Shown here in pieces: positions 1 through 7,904 of a DNA stretch of 64,000 bases. The notes below the pieces were generated by a model that was given only the letters and a program-made list of their open reading frames with translations, made no database searches and was not told the origin of the DNA. Each line of letters begins with the position of its first letter. Positions within the stretch are counted from its first letter, which is position 1. Made by a program: the position numbers and the translations under genes. Source of the stretch: Bacillota bacterium. Lineage in GTDB: Bacteria > Bacillota > Clostridia > Tissierellales > MES13. The stretch spans positions 126,476 to 190,475 of the forward strand of contig VENA01000016.1 of NCBI GenBank assembly GCA_009711785.1. The letters are read 5' to 3'.

Positions 1-545
1 AGTGATTCATAAGACTTTACCTCATCTGGTTTTATATCCTTAGCTACTTCTCCAAAATATCTTGCTGCTTTAAGTCCTGCCATTCTCACAGCTTTTTCAT
101 GTTCATGCTGTTTTAAATCATCCTTTGGTTCACAGATTAAAACAACATTATTTAACTTAGAAAATGGTGTGTAATCAGCTCCTGGGCCTGTCATATCAAT
201 TATACCCTCTTGGAAACCAACTATCTTACCAGTTGTTACAACTGCTGCTCCCTTTAAAACATTTGTTTTTCCAGTTCCAACAGTGTCAACTTTTGATAAA
301 ACTCCAGGGAATATCCCTCCTGGTCCATCAACTTTCACTCTAGGTTCAATTACATCCTTTACAGGTGTAATTCTTATACTATCACCTGGTTTTGCTAACT
401 CAACATCAACACTTTTTAGATGCTCATCTTCACTTATAAGTGAAATAAGCTCCTCTTTGTTTACTATTAAAGTGCCATTTTCAACTTTAGTATCTTCACC
501 AAATTTTACATCTTTGATGAATATATTACCTAATTCCAGGTTCAT
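1..545 (-). CDS. grdE: Glycine reductase component B, GrdE proprotein (5' part)
   Basis: The first 181 codons of GrdE; the rest lies beyond the left edge. GrdE is the precursor of the alpha and beta subunits of the substrate-binding component B of glycine reductase. In the family it is cleaved to give a pyruvoyl group that forms a Schiff base with glycine. The visible part starts MNLELGNIFIKDVKFGE and contains the stretch PRVKVDGPGGIFPG and the segment TTGKIVGFQEGIIDMTGPGA, both typical of GrdE. The cleavage-site Cys is not in the window. The start is fixed by a strong GGGAGGTGAG site 6-7 bases upstream. It follows trxA in the order grdX-trxB-trxA-grdE. Paralogues for sarcosine or betaine exist, but the glycine riboswitch argues for glycine. 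Confidence 0.9.
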   Translation of the reverse strand, partial: MNLELGNIFIKDVKFGEDTKVENGTLIVNKEELISLISEDEHLKSVDVELAKPGDSIRITPVKDVIEPRVKVDGPGGIFPGVLSKVDTVGTGKTNVLKGAAVVTTGKIVGFQEGIIDMTGPGADYTPFSKLNNVVLICEPKDDLKQHEHEKAVRMAGLKAARYFGEVAKDIKPDEVKSYES

Positions 546-573
546 ACAACTCACCTCCCTTTGATATTGGCAA

Positions 574-603
574 TTATCTTAGCAAATTAATTTGCTAAGA
601 TAA
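574..603. repeat. Perfect 30-bp palindrome between trxA and grdE
   Basis: A perfect inverted repeat with half-site TTATCTTAGCAAATT and no spacer lies in the short gap between the trxA stop and the grdE ribosome binding site. It has no T-run on the minus-strand side, so it does not look like a normal terminator. It could form an mRNA hairpin that protects or processes the grdE message, or bind a dimeric protein. Confidence 0.85.
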
Positions 604-625
604 CTACAATTCCTTAAAGTATATA

Positions 626-940
626 TTAAACATACTTTTTTATCATTTTTTCAATGTTTGCTGCTGTTGCTTCTTCCTTTGTTACTTCTTCAACTTTTTC
701 TCCATCTTTATAAATTACTATTGTAGGTAAACCTAAAACTTTTTGCTTTATAGCAAGTCTTCTTGCTTTTGCAGTATTAAGTTTACAGAACTTGATACTG
801 TCATATTTCTTTTCTAACTCTTCTACATGTGGCATTAATGCTTTACAAGGCTCACATCCATCACTCCAGAAGTCAACTAATACATATCCTTCTGCATTTA
901 ATACTTCTTCTTCAAATGTTTTCTTATCAACTTGTAACAT
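626..940 (-). CDS. trxA: Glycine-reductase-associated thioredoxin
   Basis: Thioredoxin of 104 residues, the normal family length. It passes electrons from thioredoxin reductase to the glycine reductase complex. The active site reads FWSDGCEPC with redox cysteines at 29 and 32. The usual WCGPC is replaced by GCEPC, a variant known from thioredoxins of amino-acid-fermenting clostridia with grd operons. The cis-Pro segment [11 protein letters not shown] is present. An AAGGAGGG site precedes the ATG. It lies 21 bases downstream of trxB and 80 bases upstream of grdE, inside the operon led by the glycine riboswitch. Confidence 0.95.
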   Translation of the reverse strand: MLQVDKKTFEEEVLNAEGYVLVDFWSDGCEPCKALMPHVEELEKKYDSIKFCKLNTAKARRLAIKQKVLGLPTIVIYKDGEKVEEVTKEEATAANIEKMIKKYV

Positions 941-961
941 TTAAAACCCTCCTTATTTTTA

Positions 962-1909
962 TTACTCACTAAATTTATCTTCTATATACTTCTCTGCCTG
1001 TGTAGCTGCTATAGCTCCATCGGCAGTAGCTGTAACCACTTGTCTTAAGGACTTAACTCTACAATCCCCTGCTGCAAACACACCATCAATATTAGTTTTC
1101 ATATTATCATCAGTAGGTATATATCCTCTTTCATCTAAAGTGATTTTATCTTTAAATAAAGTCGTTTGAGGAATGTATCCTATGAATACAAATATTCCAA
1201 ATGTTCCATCTTCTTCATCTGCTTTTATTTCTGTTTCTTCTCCTGTTTCTCGGTTTCTTAATACCATTCCTTCAACTATTCCATCACCTTTAATTTCTTT
1301 AACTTCGCTATTCCAAATAAAATCTATTTTATCATTGTTAAAGGCTTTTTCCTGAATAGACTTAGCAGCTCTTAATTCATCTCTTCTATGTACTATAGTT
1401 ACTTTTCTAGCAAATTTAGATAAGAAAAGTGATTCTTCAACTGCTGTGTCTCCTCCACCTATTGAATAAACTTCAAAGTCTTCAAAGAAAGCTCCGTCAC
1501 ATGTAGCGCAATAAGAAACTCCCTTACCAGTTAATTCTTTTTCGCCAGGCGCTCCTAATAATCTTGGTTTAGCACCAGTAGCTACTATAACACTTTTAGC
1601 TTTGTATTCTCCCTTTTCTCCCTTAAGTACTTTGATTTTTCCTTCTAATTCAACATCGTTAATTGTATCTGTTACCCTTTCAACACCAAAACTTTCAACT
1701 TGTTCAACCATTCTTGCTATTAAAGATGGTCCTGTTGGATCTTTAACTGATCCTGGGTAATTTTCTATTTCCTCTGTAGTAACTATCTGTCCTCCAGCCT
1801 TCTCTTTTTCAAGCACTAAAGTTTTCATTCTAGCTCTTCCTGCATATAAACCAGCAGTTAAACCAGCTGGTCCAGAACCAACAACTACAACATCATAAAC
1901 ATTTTCCAT
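962..1909 (-). CDS. trxB: Thioredoxin reductase
   Basis: FAD- and NAD(P)H-dependent thioredoxin-disulfide reductase of 315 residues. FAD-binding motif GSGPAG is at residues 11-16, the redox CATC motif at 134-137, and the nucleotide-binding GGGDTA near 151. The C-terminal FAD motif GVFAAGDCR is present. The reading frame is open 11 codons further upstream, but the ATG at 1909 is chosen because AAAGGAG lies nine bases before it. The gene follows grdX closely and feeds the GCEPC thioredoxin encoded next, as in glycine reductase operons of related anaerobes. Confidence 0.95.
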   Translation of the reverse strand: MENVYDVVVVGSGPAGLTAGLYAGRARMKTLVLEKEKAGGQIVTTEEIENYPGSVKDPTGPSLIARMVEQVESFGVERVTDTINDVELEGKIKVLKGEKGEYKAKSVIVATGAKPRLLGAPGEKELTGKGVSYCATCDGAFFEDFEVYSIGGGDTAVEESLFLSKFARKVTIVHRRDELRAAKSIQEKAFNNDKIDFIWNSEVKEIKGDGIVEGMVLRNRETGEETEIKADEEDGTFGIFVFIGYIPQTTLFKDKITLDERGYIPTDDNMKTNIDGVFAAGDCRVKSLRQVVTATADGAIAATQAEKYIEDKFSE

Positions 1910-1928
1910 TTCATTCACTCCTTTATAT

Positions 1929-2297
1929 TTATTTAATTGCATTTTTAATTAAAGTTAAGTCAATAGTTTGAAAATCAAAAAGTATTTCTTCTGACCAGTC
2001 AGGAGTTTTTAAATCCTCAATAAACTTTTTAGCTGTATGAATACTATTTTCTATTGTAATTAAAGAATCAGTATCCAAATCACCTTTATCCATAGAAACC
2101 ATAATTGACTTGTATGGAGTTTCATTAGGTTTAACACTTCCTGAAAGTGGATGAGTTAACAATTTATGTCCTTTATGAATTCTGTCCCTAACTTTTTTTA
2201 GTATTTCCATATAATCTGTATTATAATACTCTACTTCAATTATTTTCTCTAACTCTTCTTTTACTAAAGGATTATTTGTTATTATTATTTCTTTCAT
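1929..2297 (-). CDS. grdX: GrdX family protein
   Basis: Protein of 122 residues matching GrdX, a small protein of unknown function that opens many glycine reductase operons. It begins MKEIIITNNPLVKEELEK and is soluble, with no membrane segment or metal motif. Two GTG codons lie just upstream in frame, but the GGAG sequence fits the ATG at 2297 with eight bases of spacing. It is the first gene after the glycine riboswitch terminator and is followed by trxB. Its placement suggests a part in the assembly or control of glycine reductase, which is inference only. Confidence 0.85.
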   Translation of the reverse strand: MKEIIITNNPLVKEELEKIIEVEYYNTDYMEILKKVRDRIHKGHKLLTHPLSGSVKPNETPYKSIMVSMDKGDLDTDSLITIENSIHTAKKFIEDLKTPDWSEEILFDFQTIDLTLIKNAIK

Positions 2298-2412
2298 TAG
2301 CACCACTCCAAAGGTAACGTTTTCATTGAAATATTTACCTGTTCTCTGTAAGAATATATAACCTATTACGAATATTTAAATAATTTAAATGTCTTATTTT
2401 AAACAATATAAA

Positions 2413-2466
2413 GATAACAAAAACAGAGCATCAAACACCTTAAACTAAGGTGCCGACGCTCTGTTT
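2413..2466 (-). terminator. Riboswitch-controlled terminator of the grd operon
   Basis: Two-part hairpin on the minus strand: outer arms AAACAGAGC and GCTCTGTTT, inner arms CACCTTA and TAAGGTG, followed by a T-run. The CAGAGC of its 5' arm (2458-2463) can instead pair with GCTCTG in the second glycine aptamer (2527-2532). Glycine binding should therefore block the terminator and turn the operon on. Confidence 0.85.
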
Positions 2467-2467
2467 T

Positions 2468-2650
2468 TTTAACCTGAGAGATTCTTCTTTTATTAAAGAA
2501 TTGCTCCTTCGGTAAACTTTCTTTTCCAGAGCACTGTCCAAACACGGTCCTTTTGCCTGAGATTTTCACTGAGAGCTGGCAAAACTCAAAGCTTATCCCT
2601 TCGGCTCCAATATTTAAATTGGTATCTTCCGCATTCTTCATCCAGTACGA
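2468..2650 (-). promoter_or_regulatory. Tandem glycine riboswitch
   Basis: On the minus strand the leader carries both glycine aptamers. The first contains GCGGAAGATACC, GGAGCCGAAGGGATAAGC and ATCTCAGGCAAAAGGACCG. The second contains GGACAGTGCTCTGG, ACCGAAGGAGCAA and AATCTCTCAGGT. These are the core conserved parts of the gcvT-type glycine riboswitch. It sits between the promoters and grdX and should sense glycine to induce glycine reductase. The 80-codon open frame across it is a by-product. Confidence 0.95.
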
Positions 2651-2689
2651 GTTAAATTTATTATCTTTTGTTTGTTCTGCTCTATGGTC

Positions 2690-2718
2690 ATTATAATATA
2701 TTGTTATTTTATATACAA
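2690..2718 (-). promoter_or_regulatory. Proximal promoter of the grd operon
   Basis: On the minus strand TTGTAT (2713-2718) and TATAAT (2690-2695) are separated by exactly 17 bases. This is a good housekeeping-sigma promoter. Transcription would start near 2683, just before the glycine riboswitch. Confidence 0.75.
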
Positions 2719-2805
2719 GACTTTTTTTCTAAAAATTTTATTTTTGTTAACTATTTATCAAAAATATGCTTTAAAAAAATTTCTATCAATTTCCTCTATA
2801 TTTAC

Positions 2806-2834
2806 ATTATAATATATAGATATCTTTTATACAA
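2806..2834 (-). promoter_or_regulatory. Distal promoter of the grd operon
   Basis: A second TTGTAT (2829-2834), 17-base spacer, TATAAT (2806-2811) promoter on the minus strand, 116 bases upstream of the first and with the same two hexamers. It also lies upstream of the riboswitch, so both promoters would yield glycine-controlled transcripts. The 219 bases from 2665 to 2883 hold nothing else that I can recognise. Confidence 0.65.
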
Positions 2835-2883
2835 CACTTTTTTGACGTTTTTTGCTGATTTTTGTTTTATTTTGTATTATTTG

Positions 2884-3996
2884 CTAATCTATTTTTATTA
2901 GTTCATAATTTCTACTACCTAAACCTATGCTTTCTCCATATTCTAAAATTCTCTTTGCCTTTACATTTTTATGCAATCCAGCAAATTTATCTTCCCCAGC
3001 TTTATGATTACACTTTAAATCGCTATGTTCATTTCCTAATTGTTCATCTATTAAATCTAAACTTGCCTTATCTATTGCTATAGGATCAAAGGATGCTAAT
3101 ATTCCAACATCATTTACTATAGGCACTCCACTCCAAGGTACACAATCACAAAGAGGAGTTACATTCATCACAAAATTTATGTATGCAACTTTTTTATTTT
3201 TATTAGCCACCGAACCATAGGCATACTCAGCCATTTTTTCTAAAAATAAATCTACATCTGTTTCAAACTGTACTTTTATTGCCCTCTTAGGACAAACTGT
3301 AACACACTCTCCACATCCTATACATTTATCTTTATTAATTTTAGCTTTCTTATTTTCTAAAGAAATTGCATCAACCGGACAATTTTTAGCACATATTCCA
3401 CAACCTATGCATTTTTCTTTTATTATATCAGGTTTTGAATCAGAGTGTTGTATTTGTTTACCAGAAGCACTAGCACAACCCATTGCAAGATTTTTTATAC
3501 TTCCTCCATAACCAGATAAAGCATGGCCTTTAACATGACTTAAAACAATCATTGAATTTGAATGATAAATATCTCCTGCTATTTTAACTGTATCAAAATG
3601 TTTTAAATTTACAGCTACATCTATTGAGTTTTTACTATATAAACCATCTGCTATAATTATTGGTGCCTTTACTACTGAAGGAGCAAACCCATTTTCTATT
3701 GCAGTTTGTATATGGGATATACTATTAGTTCTACTTCCAGTATATAATGTATTTGTATCTGTTAAAAATGGTTCTACATTACTCTCTTTTGCCTTCTCTA
3801 CTACTTGTCTTACAAAAATTGGGTTAATAAATGCATTATTACCCTTTTCCCCAAAGTGAAGTTTAATTGCAGTTGCATCATCTTCACTTAAAACTTCTTT
3901 AATCCCAGCTTTATCATATAATCTTTTAATTTTATTAGGGATATTATTTTTTTTACTGTCAGATTTAAAATCAATAAAATAAACTTTACTACTCAT
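2884..3996 (-). CDS. DUF362 domain protein with two [4Fe-4S] ferredoxin motifs
   Basis: Protein of 370 residues. An N-terminal DUF362 domain (start MSSKVYFIDFKSD, then AIKLHFGEKGN) is followed near residues 190-245 by two ferredoxin clusters, CIGCGICAKNCP and CIGCGECVTVCP, then the rest of DUF362. The family is widespread in anaerobes; its reaction is unknown to me, and an electron-transfer role is inferred from the clusters. No signal peptide or membrane segment is seen. It appears to be transcribed alone: about 110 bases separate its start from the next upstream gene, with that gene's terminator in between. A second DUF362 protein without ferredoxin motifs is encoded at 6828-7760. Confidence 0.85.
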   Translation of the reverse strand: MSSKVYFIDFKSDSKKNNIPNKIKRLYDKAGIKEVLSEDDATAIKLHFGEKGNNAFINPIFVRQVVEKAKESNVEPFLTDTNTLYTGSRTNSISHIQTAIENGFAPSVVKAPIIIADGLYSKNSIDVAVNLKHFDTVKIAGDIYHSNSMIVLSHVKGHALSGYGGSIKNLAMGCASASGKQIQHSDSKPDIIKEKCIGCGICAKNCPVDAISLENKKAKINKDKCIGCGECVTVCPKRAIKVQFETDVDLFLEKMAEYAYGSVANKNKKVAYINFVMNVTPLCDCVPWSGVPIVNDVGILASFDPIAIDKASLDLIDEQLGNEHSDLKCNHKAGEDKFAGLHKNVKAKRILEYGESIGLGSRNYELIKID

Positions 3997-4081
3997 TTTA
4001 CCAACCTCCTATATAAATAATACCATATTATATTTCCTACCCAAAACAAAAAATATTATAGCATTTTTCTAAAATAAAATT

Positions 4082-4101
4082 CCCAGCATACATATGCTGG
4101 G
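4082..4101 (-). terminator. Terminator after the Na/Pi cotransporter gene
   Basis: Minus-strand hairpin CCCAGCATATGTATGCTGGG followed by an A/T-rich tail, 8 bases beyond the stop of the gene at 4110-5708. Confidence 0.75.
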
Positions 4102-4109
4102 AGTTTTAT

Positions 4110-5708
4110 TTATTTTAAAGCATCTAAAATTGATAATGCAACATTTGATGAGTGGTCAGCTATTCTTTCTAAATTACTTATTATATCTAAAAATACAATA
4201 CCTGCACTTGGGTTACATTTCATTTTATTAAGTCTGTCTATGTGACTTGATCTGTTTTCCTTTTCAAGTTTATCTATATACCCTTCATATTCAATAACCC
4301 TATTTGCTATGTTTGTATCAGCAGTCTTAAAGGCATCTAATGATGTCTGAAATGCTTGTTCGACTTGATTAAACATATCCATAAGTTCATCAAGGGCTTG
4401 ATCTGAAAAGTCAACTTTATTTTCTATTCTATAATAAGCAAATTCAGCAATATTATCAGCATGGTCTCCAACCCTTTCAAGGTCATTTATTGTATTAAAT
4501 AAAGTAGTTATTGTTGCATGTTGTTCATCTGTTAATGGTGCATTTGAAAGTTCGACTAAATATTTAGTAATATCACTTTCTAAATCATTAACAATTTTTT
4601 CTTGTTTAAATACCTCATTTGCAAGTTTTTCATCTTGATTATAAAATGCTTCCTTTGAATTTTTCAATTGTTCTAATACTAATTTACCCATTCTTAATAC
4701 TTCCTTAGAAGCTTGACCTACAGCTATTGAAGGGGTTTCTATAATTCTTGAATCAAGATATTTAAGACCTGCCTTTTGTTCAATTTCTCCTGGTATCATT
4801 TTCTTAGCTGCATAAACTATAAAACCTGCAAATGGTAATTGTATAAGCACATTAATAATATTAAAGAAAGTATGTGCATTTGCTATTTGTCTAGCAGGAT
4901 CATCTGTCATTTGAGTTACAAATGCTTCTATTGGATATCTTAAAATAACCATAAATATAATGGTACCTATAATATTAAATAATAAGTGCATAACTGCAGC
5001 TCTTTTAGCTGTTTTATTCGCTCCTATACTTGATAATAATGCTGTTACACAAGTACCTATATTATCACCAAATAGTATAGGAAATGCTATATCCACACCT
5101 ATTAATCCAGCTGATGCTAAAGCTAATAATAAACCTATAGAAGCACTACTGCTTTGTAATATAACAGTTAAACCAAATCCAACTAATATACCTAATACTG
5201 GATTTTCTAAGCTTATTATTACATCTTTAAAAACTTGACTTTCACTTAAAGGTTTTAAGGCATCCTTCATCATATCCATTCCCATAAATAGAATACCAAA
5301 TCCTATTAAGGCTTCTGCAATTTCCCTATTTTTCCTCTTTGAACTAAATATCCATATTCCAACACCTATTGCTATAACCACAGGAGCAACATCAGTTAAT
5401 TTAAAAGCTATAAGCTGGGCTGTTACAGTAGTACCTATATTAGCACCCATAATAACACCTATAGCCTGGGTAAGTTTCATTATTCCAGCATTAACAAAAC
5501 CTACAACCATTACAGTAGTTGCACTACTACTTTGTATTAACATTGTTACACCAGCACCAACAAAAACTCCCATAACTCTGTTGTTAGTTAATACTTCAAT
5601 TAATTTTTTAAGTCTTTCTCCAGCAACTTTCTGTAGGCCTGTCCCCATTAGGTTTACACCATATAGGAAAAGACCTAAACCTCCTAATACACCAAAAGCT
5701 ATATTCAT
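4110..5708 (-). CDS. Na/Pi cotransporter family protein with PhoU-like C-terminus
   Basis: Membrane protein of 532 residues of the NptA/Na-Pi cotransporter II family. Two repeats carry the signature QSSSATT (near residues 58-64) and QSSSAS (near 183-188), the hallmark of the sodium/phosphate symporter core. About eight or nine hydrophobic segments cover residues 1-310. The C-terminal 200 residues form a PhoU-like helical domain (NDLERVGDHADNIAE and NLERIADHSSNVALS) that is usual in bacterial members. It probably imports phosphate with sodium, although direct substrate data are scarce for bacterial homologues. The gene stands alone with its own terminator. Confidence 0.9.
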   Translation of the reverse strand: MNIAFGVLGGLGLFLYGVNLMGTGLQKVAGERLKKLIEVLTNNRVMGVFVGAGVTMLIQSSSATTVMVVGFVNAGIMKLTQAIGVIMGANIGTTVTAQLIAFKLTDVAPVVIAIGVGIWIFSSKRKNREIAEALIGFGILFMGMDMMKDALKPLSESQVFKDVIISLENPVLGILVGFGLTVILQSSSASIGLLLALASAGLIGVDIAFPILFGDNIGTCVTALLSSIGANKTAKRAAVMHLLFNIIGTIIFMVILRYPIEAFVTQMTDDPARQIANAHTFFNIINVLIQLPFAGFIVYAAKKMIPGEIEQKAGLKYLDSRIIETPSIAVGQASKEVLRMGKLVLEQLKNSKEAFYNQDEKLANEVFKQEKIVNDLESDITKYLVELSNAPLTDEQHATITTLFNTINDLERVGDHADNIAEFAYYRIENKVDFSDQALDELMDMFNQVEQAFQTSLDAFKTADTNIANRVIEYEGYIDKLEKENRSSHIDRLNKMKCNPSAGIVFLDIISNLERIADHSSNVALSILDALK

Positions 5709-5836
5709 CTCAAGATCCTCCTATTTCTTTATTGTCTTATAAACACAATTACTATGATACAATAAATTATATTTACTTTTGTTAAATCTATGTTAAATTT
5801 GTTGATTTATTTTTAATTTTGTTAAGATTTAGTTAA

Positions 5837-6307
5837 CTAAACTAATCCTGGATAGTCAATTTGCCTAAGTGCTTCATACATAATTATTGATACTGAATTA
5901 GAAAGATTTAAAGACCTTGCTTTTTCATTATTAAGCATTGGTATTCTTATACATTTATCCTTATTTTCATTAAGTATTTCTAAAGGTATGCCTCTAGTTT
6001 CTTTTCCAAAGACTAAATAACAATCATCAAAAAATTCCATATCACTATGTCTATTACCACCCTTAGTTGTAGCATAAAAAAACTTATCCTTTCCTACCTT
6101 TTGAACCAATTCTTCAAAATTATCATAAAAATGGACATCTAATAAATGCCAATAGTCAAGTCCAGCCCGTTTTAGATGTTTATCATCAACAGAAAAACCT
6201 AAAGGCTTAATTAAGTGTAAAGATGACCCTGTGGCTGCACAACTCCTCGCTATATTCCCTGTGTTTTGAGGTATTTCAGGTTCTATTAATACAATATTAA
6301 CCCCCAT
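5837..6307 (-). CDS. trmL: tRNA (cytidine(34)-2'-O)-methyltransferase TrmL
   Basis: SPOUT-fold methyltransferase of 156 residues that 2'-O-methylates the wobble base of tRNA-Leu. Motifs seen are EPEIPQNTGNIARSCAATG at the N-terminus, LVFGKETRGIP near residue 95, and RSLNLSNSVSIIMYEALRQ at the end, which builds the knotted S-adenosylmethionine site. Length is normal. A GGAGTG site stands before the ATG. It follows the CheX-like gene by 14 bases, so the two are probably cotranscribed, without an evident functional link. Confidence 0.93.
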   Translation of the reverse strand: MGVNIVLIEPEIPQNTGNIARSCAATGSSLHLIKPLGFSVDDKHLKRAGLDYWHLLDVHFYDNFEELVQKVGKDKFFYATTKGGNRHSDMEFFDDCYLVFGKETRGIPLEILNENKDKCIRIPMLNNEKARSLNLSNSVSIIMYEALRQIDYPGLV

Positions 6308-6321
6308 ATAATCACTCCATT

Positions 6322-6783
6322 CTAAAATTTGTCTAGTGTAAGATTTATTACTAAATCTTTTTTATCTTTAATAGGTATAGATAAAATTTCTTTTTCACTT
6401 ATATATTTAATATCCTTCCCTATTAATATGTTAGTAAAAATAACTTTTAAACTTATGCCTTGATTAATAAGTTTTGCTACTGCATTTGCTACAATTAAAT
6501 TAACTATTTCAACAAGAATTTCTTCTGTTGATTTATCAACAGTTACAATAGGATAGCCCTTATTATTTGAAGCAATTTTAAGGGCTAAATCTTTTGACAT
6601 TTCAAGTATAAATTGACCTTCATAAGTTCCCGTTAATCCCACCTGTAACATTATACCATCTTCAATTGTAATTGTCTTTATATTTTTTCTTCCCTTTAAA
6701 TCTATTTTAATATTACCTAATCTAAGTAATATATCCGACGCTTCTTCAATAAAAGGATTAATTATTTCTTTTATTTTAACCAC
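6322..6783 (-). CDS. CheX-like phosphatase-family protein
   Basis: Protein of about 153 residues resembling the CheC/CheX/FliY phosphatase fold. The segment EILVEIVNLIVANAVAKL near residues 87-104 fits the E-x-x-N active-site helix used to dephosphorylate CheY-P. No chemotaxis or flagellar gene lies nearby, so the partner is unknown. The start is uncertain: the GTG at 6783 overlaps its own GGAG sequence, and no ATG is available in frame, so a rare start a few codons later is possible. A promoter with TTTAAC and TATAAT lies immediately upstream. Confidence 0.6.
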   Translation of the reverse strand: MVKIKEIINPFIEEASDILLRLGNIKIDLKGRKNIKTITIEDGIMLQVGLTGTYEGQFILEMSKDLALKIASNNKGYPIVTVDKSTEEILVEIVNLIVANAVAKLINQGISLKVIFTNILIGKDIKYISEKEILSIPIKDKKDLVINLTLDKF

Positions 6784-6797
6784 TCCTACTATGTGAA

Positions 6798-6827
6798 ATT
6801 ATACCATACATTTATACTTAGGTTAAA
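6798..6827 (-). promoter_or_regulatory. Promoter of the CheX-like/trmL unit
   Basis: Minus-strand TTTAAC (6822-6827), 18-base spacer and TATAAT (6798-6803). The predicted start point leaves a leader of only about ten bases before the ribosome binding site. Confidence 0.55.
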
Positions 6828-7760
6828 CTATCGATTCCCATGAAAGGGTTTTAACTTACCCTTATCAAGCACAACTTCAGTATTATATGCACTAGTGCTA
6901 AACATTTTTTCACAAACCTCTAATTCAAGTCCCCTAATATCCACATTTTCAAGTGAAGCTTCTCCTATCCTTTTTCGATGTAGTGAATATAGATAATTAA
7001 CTGCTTGAGGTAAAAATCCTAATAATCTTGCACCAACTGTATCCACAGAAACTGGATCTGTTCCTGCTATTATAATTCCTTGTGTATCTATAGCCTTTCC
7101 TTCGGAAGGACCTGTAGCTAACATAGTCTTATCAGCACTTAGAATTGTTAAATCTATAGGCATTTTTTCGATCATAGCTACAATGAAATTATGAAGATCT
7201 TCATGGATACCTAATCCTTTTTTAGGAAACCCATGTATTTCAGCCGGTGGCCATCCTAATGCAATGTTTTTAATACCACCACTCATGGTTGCTTCTTCAT
7301 GCATTTTCAATTGGGAAAATGAAATTAACACATCCATCTGTTCATATAAAGTATTTATTTTTGTAGAAGGTGGCATCCAGTGATTTAATTTAAGATTAGT
7401 ATATGGACCATAATTTAAATCTATAAACTCTACATTATTATCTTTTATTACTTTATCATAACCCACATATTTCATTACCTTATCAGTAGAATCTCCTCCT
7501 GAACCTGTGGCTATCACTACTCTTTTAGGATTATATTTTTTTACTATTTTTATAAGTTTATCTAATGTATTTGGTCCTACTACAGTAGCCGATGAAGGTG
7601 ACTTTGCTTTAACCCAATTTGGTGTTATAACTACGTTATCATTCTTTTTTATTATATCCTCCATGGGTAAATTATTTAAACACTGTTCTAGGGATTTTTC
7701 TTCTGAAATATTTTCTGATATAGAAACTAAGGGTTTTTTTATACGTCTATCTTTTCTCAT
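6828..7760 (-). CDS. DUF362 domain-containing protein
   Basis: Protein of 310 residues with a DUF362 fold (VVITPNWVKAKSPSSA, then GGIKNIALGWPPAEIHG) and no ferredoxin motifs, unlike the paralogue at 2884-3996. It begins MRKDRRIKKP and has no signal peptide. The C-terminal part (GTDPVSVDTVGARLLGF) matches the conserved last third of DUF362. Function is unknown. An AAAGGATG site precedes the ATG. It is monocistronic as far as can be seen, since a terminator hairpin of the upstream kamA-like gene lies just before it. Confidence 0.8.
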   Translation of the reverse strand: MRKDRRIKKPLVSISENISEEKSLEQCLNNLPMEDIIKKNDNVVITPNWVKAKSPSSATVVGPNTLDKLIKIVKKYNPKRVVIATGSGGDSTDKVMKYVGYDKVIKDNNVEFIDLNYGPYTNLKLNHWMPPSTKINTLYEQMDVLISFSQLKMHEEATMSGGIKNIALGWPPAEIHGFPKKGLGIHEDLHNFIVAMIEKMPIDLTILSADKTMLATGPSEGKAIDTQGIIIAGTDPVSVDTVGARLLGFLPQAVNYLYSLHRKRIGEASLENVDIRGLELEVCEKMFSTSAYNTEVVLDKGKLKPFHGNR

Positions 7761-7787
7761 AATATCATCCTTTCAAAAAAAATAATA

Positions 7788-7842
7788 AACTTAAGGTAAA
7801 CCTTAAGTTTTATTATTTACTCTTAAATTTTAATTATCCATT
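7788..7842 (-). repeat. 55-nt repeat, copy A, with terminator of the kamA-like gene
   Basis: Identical to 9071-9125 except for the four-base loop of the hairpin at 7789-7808 (ACTTAAGG, loop, CCTTAAGT). On the minus strand the hairpin is followed by a T-rich run and ends the kamA-like transcript. The conserved 34 bases before the hairpin are not needed for termination. Confidence 0.85.
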
Positions 7843-7904
7843 TTAAAAAATCTTTTTCCTATCTATCATTATCCTATAAACCAGTTATTGTAATTATTTT
7901 CTTA

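Noticed and set aside
1..545. Proline reductase PrdA as an alternative for the partial gene at the left edge
   Set aside because: The N-terminus and the neighbours grdX, trxB, trxA and the glycine riboswitch match GrdE.
283..564. Plus-strand open frames antisense to real genes, such as 283-564, 4960-5238, 15790-16353 and 43564-43851
   Set aside because: They mirror well-supported minus-strand genes and lack ribosome binding sites.
2399..2641. 80-codon open frame on the minus strand
   Set aside because: It runs exactly across the glycine riboswitch and terminator, has no good ribosome binding site and its composition follows the RNA motifs.
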